Source: CBDUEF01 sp018063485 (lineage in GTDB: Bacteria > Pseudomonadota > Alphaproteobacteria > Rhodobacterales > Rhodobacteraceae). From it: a stretch of DNA of 8,340 nucleotides. The position numbers and the translations under genes are program-made. Positions 6,240 to 8,340 of the stretch are shown one piece after another. The stretch lies in the NCBI GenBank assembly GCA_037045435.1, contig JBAOID010000002.1, forward strand, positions 1-8,340. Reading direction: 5' to 3'. The first letter of the stretch is position 1. Every line of letters begins with the position of its first letter. Below the pieces are notes generated by a model. The model saw only the letters and a list, made by a program, of their open reading frames with translations. It did not search any database and had not been told where the DNA came from.

Positions 6240-7585
6240 TGATTTGAAGTGTGTCTGTTGGGCTATGGCCTGATGAGCGCGTTGCCAGAGCGACCATGCA
6301 ATGACATGGGCGGGATGAATTTGTTGCCGTGCGAGGCGGGTGGCGATGCGGCGGATTTCCTGCATCGACCAGCGGATCAGTTGGCGGTCTTGCGCCATAC
6401 CGACCGCATCTTTTTTTGGGGATCCAAGGGGCGAGTATTGGCCCGATTGCGGATGACTGCCATCATCGCGAACGCGAGCATCACCAGCGAGACGTGGCGA
6501 TGCCAGCCATGCCAAGAGCGGGTTTCGTTGTGGTCGAGGCCGAACTCATTTTTGGCAGTCTCAAAACTCTCTTCGATCGCCCAACGATGCCCCTCCACCG
6601 TCACCAGTTTTTCCACAGGCGTGCCAACCGGGCACCAGGTCGAGAAGAAGGCGAGGTCGCCATCGGCGATGTTGCGGCGGATCAGCAGCCCGCGTGTCCA
6701 GACACCGGTGAAATCCGCGCTGAAATCATCGGCGTCAAGATCAGCGAGATCAAGATAGGCCCAGTCATGCAGTCTCGCGCCTTTGGTTCCCTCGCCTGCT
6801 GACAGCCGGTGCCAGGCATCCTCGGGCAAAGCTTCAGCGATGTCCTTCGCGGTTCCGTTAACGGCCAGCGGCTTACCCCATGAGCGGAACGAATGGTTGG
6901 CGTTCACACCCAGCACATAGCCTTTGGCTGCGCGTTTGAGCGCCATTTCCATGTCTCCCACGCCATAAACGCTGTCGGCCGCCACCCAGGAAAACGGCAC
7001 GTTTGAAGCAATCGCCCGCTCGATCATCGTGCACGCCAGTGCTGGCTTGGTGGCAAAGCGAATGCTGTCCGGCACATGGGCCGCCGCCAGGCGATCCCGG
7101 TCATCCGCCCAGCCCTTTGGCAGATAGAGCGCCCGATCAATGAAGGCATGACCATGCCGGGAGACATAGGATGCGAACACACCGATCTGGCAATTGGTGA
7201 TCTTGCCGGCCGAACCTGTATATTGCCGACCGACCCCGCAGGATGCCTTGCCCTGCTTGAGAAAACCGGTCTCATCAAGCACGAGAACGGCATCGGGATC
7301 GGCCAGCGTCTCAAGCGCGTAATCACGCATGATGTCGCGCAAAGAATCCGCGTCCCAGCATCCGCGACCCAGGATCGCCTGTTGCCGCCAAGGGCCGAGA
7401 TCGCCCGCCGCTTCCGCACGCATCCATCCCGTCTTGCGTCTTTCTTCCCCCAGTAAGCCGTCCAAAAAATGGCCCGCTGACACCGCCACACGCTCCTGCG
7501 TGAACAACGGTCGCATCCGCGCCTTCACTTCCCGCAACGAAGACGCCCAAAGTTCAAGCGTCGCCTCGACTGATGCACCTGTCAT
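6225..7585 (-). CDS. IS701-family transposase, two frames joined by an apparent -1 shift at A AAA AAG
   Basis: DDE transposase of the surrounding IS. The zero frame runs from ATG 7585 to TGA at 6377 (402 aa). The start has GGAGG six bases upstream. Motifs: LVLDETGFLKQGKASCGVGRQ (about 101-121, D104), SWVAADSVYGVGDMEM (199-214, D204), and HRWAIEESFETAKNEFGLDH (333-352, catalytic Glu at 338 or 339), all typical of the family. The zero frame ends in an unrelated tail, MRSVWRKTAN. The -1 frame continues with DAVGMAQDRQLIRWSMQEIRR and ends FKSNMQL, which reads as the normal family C-terminus and stops inside the terminal repeat. The frames meet at codons CAA AAA AAG (6418-6410). A shift there gives 453 aa. 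Either frameshifting makes the full enzyme or one A was lost from an A8 tract. Confidence 0.88.
6402..6416 (-). promoter_or_regulatory. Candidate -1 ribosomal frameshift site (A AAA AAG with downstream stem)
   Basis: In the transposase frame the heptamer A AAA AAG occupies 6416-6410, phased exactly as required for tandem -1 slippage. Two bases later GCGGTC (6407-6402) can pair with GACCGC (6389-6384) across a 12-base loop. Alternatively GATGCGG (6410-6404) can pair with CCGCATC (6351-6345). The two-base spacing of the first stem is shorter than the usual five to eight. The motif and phase are seen in the sequence; function is inferred. Confidence 0.5.
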
Positions 7586-7631
7586 CCATGACCTCCGATT
7601 TATGGAAACTCATGGATTTAGACATCAGAGT

Positions 7632-7648
7632 AAAATGCAACTGTAATG
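7632..7648 (-). repeat. IS701 right terminal inverted repeat
   Basis: AAAATGCAACTGTAATG on the plus strand is the inverted partner of 6223-6239. Confidence 0.85.
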
Positions 7649-7652
7649 CTAG
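7649..7652. repeat. Right target-site duplication of the IS701 element (CTAG)
   Basis: Exact copy of 6219-6222, directly outside the IS end. Confidence 0.8.
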
Positions 7653-7667
7653 ACTGCGGCAAGACCA

Positions 7668-7707
7668 GTTTGCCAATGGACCAGAGGTCAAAGATGCATT
7701 GGCAAAC
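7668..7707. repeat. Perfect 11-bp inverted repeat with 18-bp spacer
   Basis: GTTTGCCAATG (7668-7678) and CATTGGCAAAC (7697-7707) are exact reverse complements. The spacer begins with its own small hairpin, GACC-AGA-GGTC (7679-7689). There is no T-tract, so it is not a normal terminator. It lies 16 bp outside the IS701 end and is not part of it. It could be an operator, a recombination site or the end of an older element; nothing nearby decides between these. Confidence 0.5.
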
Positions 7708-7795
7708 CAAATCAGGTCACTCGATGGTGGCACTCCAAGCCAACCAAGTCGTTATACGCGAAAATATGTGGCTAAATCTCCATATCTGCGCCGGA

Positions 7796-7841
7796 GTAAT
7801 TCAACTGGATAGACCATCTGAATTCTAAGCCAGTGGGTTGG
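7796..7841 (+). pseudogene. Degenerate partial copy of tRNA-Arg(UCU)
   Basis: Bases 7796-7833 match the intact tRNA at 7930-7967 in 30 of 38 positions without gaps, including 13 identical bases TCAACTGGATAGA (7801-7813). The match covers the D arm and anticodon arm, and the TCT anticodon is kept in an ATTCTAA loop (7822-7828). A weaker match (GTTGG) continues to about 7841. The D stem is broken and no matching acceptor stem or T arm follows, so it cannot fold as a tRNA. Confidence 0.6.
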
Positions 7842-7923
7842 ATCTGGAAAGAAGAACGGAAACAAGCGGGTAGGGGGGGCAAGCACTTGCGAACCGTCCT
7901 CCAAACCGATATTGAAAAAACAC

Positions 7924-8000
7924 GGTCCCGTAGCTCAACTGGATAGAGCACCTGACTTCTAATCAGGATGTTGGGCGTTCGAGTCGTCCCGGGATCGCCA
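7924..8000 (+). tRNA. tRNA-Arg(UCU)
   Basis: A full cloverleaf of 77 nt with CCA encoded. The acceptor stem GGTCCCG pairs with CGGGATC (one G-U). The D stem is GCTC/GAGC. The anticodon stem CCTGA/TCAGG carries the loop CTTCTAA with anticodon TCT at 7958-7960, reading AGA codons. The variable loop is ATGTT. The T stem GGGCG/CGTCC (one G-U) has the loop TTCGAGT. The discriminator base is G (7997) and CCA is 7998-8000. It is followed 40 bp later by a terminator, so it appears to be a single-gene unit. Confidence 0.96.
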
Positions 8001-8040
8001 AACTACAATTCCTGTGTAGGTGTTGTTCGACACTCAAAGA

Positions 8041-8067
8041 CCGACTTTTCGACAAAAGTTGGTTTTT
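8041..8067 (+). terminator. Rho-independent terminator after tRNA-Arg
   Basis: CCGACTTTT (8041-8049), loop CGAC, then AAAAGTTGG (8054-8062): a nine-pair stem with one G-U pair, followed by TTTTT (8063-8067). It is placed to end the tRNA transcript. Confidence 0.85.
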
Positions 8068-8340
8068 GAGGATCGTGGGCCCGCAGCAAACGCTATTTGG
8101 AGATTTAAGTGTTCGCCGCCTGACGCAAGATGCCCTACGTCGGCGTCGAGCCCATCAGCGACATTCAGGCATCCCGCAGCATGGAAGGCCATTTCGCAGG
8201 TGCGGCAACGTGATCGGCCCAGAGCGGACGGTCGGAGCTTATCCGGTGCCGCACGGCGGCACACCCCAAAATTGACGTTCGGCCATGCAACATTCAAGGT
8301 GAAATTGCGGGATCTTTTGTGGCATATAAGGTGAGCTGGA
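8068..8340. other. Stretch without a recognisable gene
   Basis: Short ORFs exist on both strands, but none has a ribosome binding site together with a family resemblance. A small hairpin GTGCCG-CACGG-CGGCAC is at 8246-8262, without a T-tract. This may be intergenic DNA, an eroded gene fragment, or the upstream region of a gene that starts beyond the right edge. Confidence 0.4.

Larger units (their letters stand above)
6223..7648 (-). mobile_element. Complete IS701-family insertion sequence, 1426 bp
   Basis: The ends CATTACAGTTGCATATT (6223-6239) and, reversed at the other side, CATTACAGTTGCATTTT (7648-7632) match at 16 of 17 positions with 14 perfect bases at the outside. They are bounded by a CTAG direct repeat, the target type known for this family. 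One transposase fills the element on the minus strand, with a ribosome binding site near the right end and a stop codon inside the left terminal repeat. The perfect outer ends and target repeat suggest a recent insertion. The transposase reading frame is broken once, at a shift-prone heptamer, so the element is either using programmed frameshifting or has just been inactivated. Confidence 0.9.

Noticed and set aside
7646..7828. A 60-aa plus-strand ORF between IS701 and the tRNA
   Set aside because: It starts in the IS701 end, crosses the inverted repeat and ends in the tRNA-like remnant; no ribosome binding site or recognisable domain.
1..8340. CRISPR array, toxin-antitoxin pair or phage-defence genes
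   Set aside because: No regularly spaced repeats and no matching protein families were seen on either strand.

Overview
The window looks like an accessory, insertion-sequence-rich stretch of an alphaproteobacterial chromosome, most likely from a marine Rhodobacteraceae/Roseobacter-type organism. The grounds are a TRAP transporter, IS1380-, IS110- and IS701-type elements, moderately high GC and alphaproteobacterial-style protein sequences. This placement is by recognition, not by a search.

Left (1-1712): a leftward TRAP transporter operon. The periplasmic solute-binding protein (DctP type) comes first. The small membrane subunit (DctQ type) follows with a TGATG stop/start overlap and runs off the window edge; the large DctM subunit would be expected beyond it. 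Centre-left (1713-3383): a complete 1671-bp IS1380-family element with an apparently intact transposase, imperfect 16-bp ends and a perfect 5-bp target duplication (TTGCA). It sits in the intergenic region between the TRAP operon and a divergent gene. Centre (3609-5063): a stand-alone ATP-grasp ligase-like enzyme of 484 aa, substrate unknown, followed by a hairpin terminator.

Centre-right (about 5247-6218): a decayed IS110-type transposase with several frame changes. Then a complete 1426-bp IS701-family element (6223-7648) on the minus strand with matching ends and a CTAG target duplication. Its transposase is split into two frames exactly at an A AAA AAG heptamer, the classic bacterial -1 frameshifting signal. 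The downstream frame holds the expected C-terminus and stops inside the terminal repeat. Right (7649-8340): an 11-bp perfect inverted repeat, a degenerate partial copy of a tRNA-Arg, the intact tRNA-Arg(UCU) with encoded CCA, its terminator, and about 270 bp with no recognisable gene.

The resident genes (TRAP operon, ATP-grasp enzyme, tRNA-Arg) are separated by three mobile elements of different ages: IS110 is a relic, while IS1380 and IS701 look recent. The most interesting points are the possible programmed frameshift in the IS701 transposase, the IS1380 insertion in the shared promoter region of the TRAP operon and the ATP-grasp gene, the uncharacterised ATP-grasp enzyme, and the tRNA-like remnant beside the tRNA.
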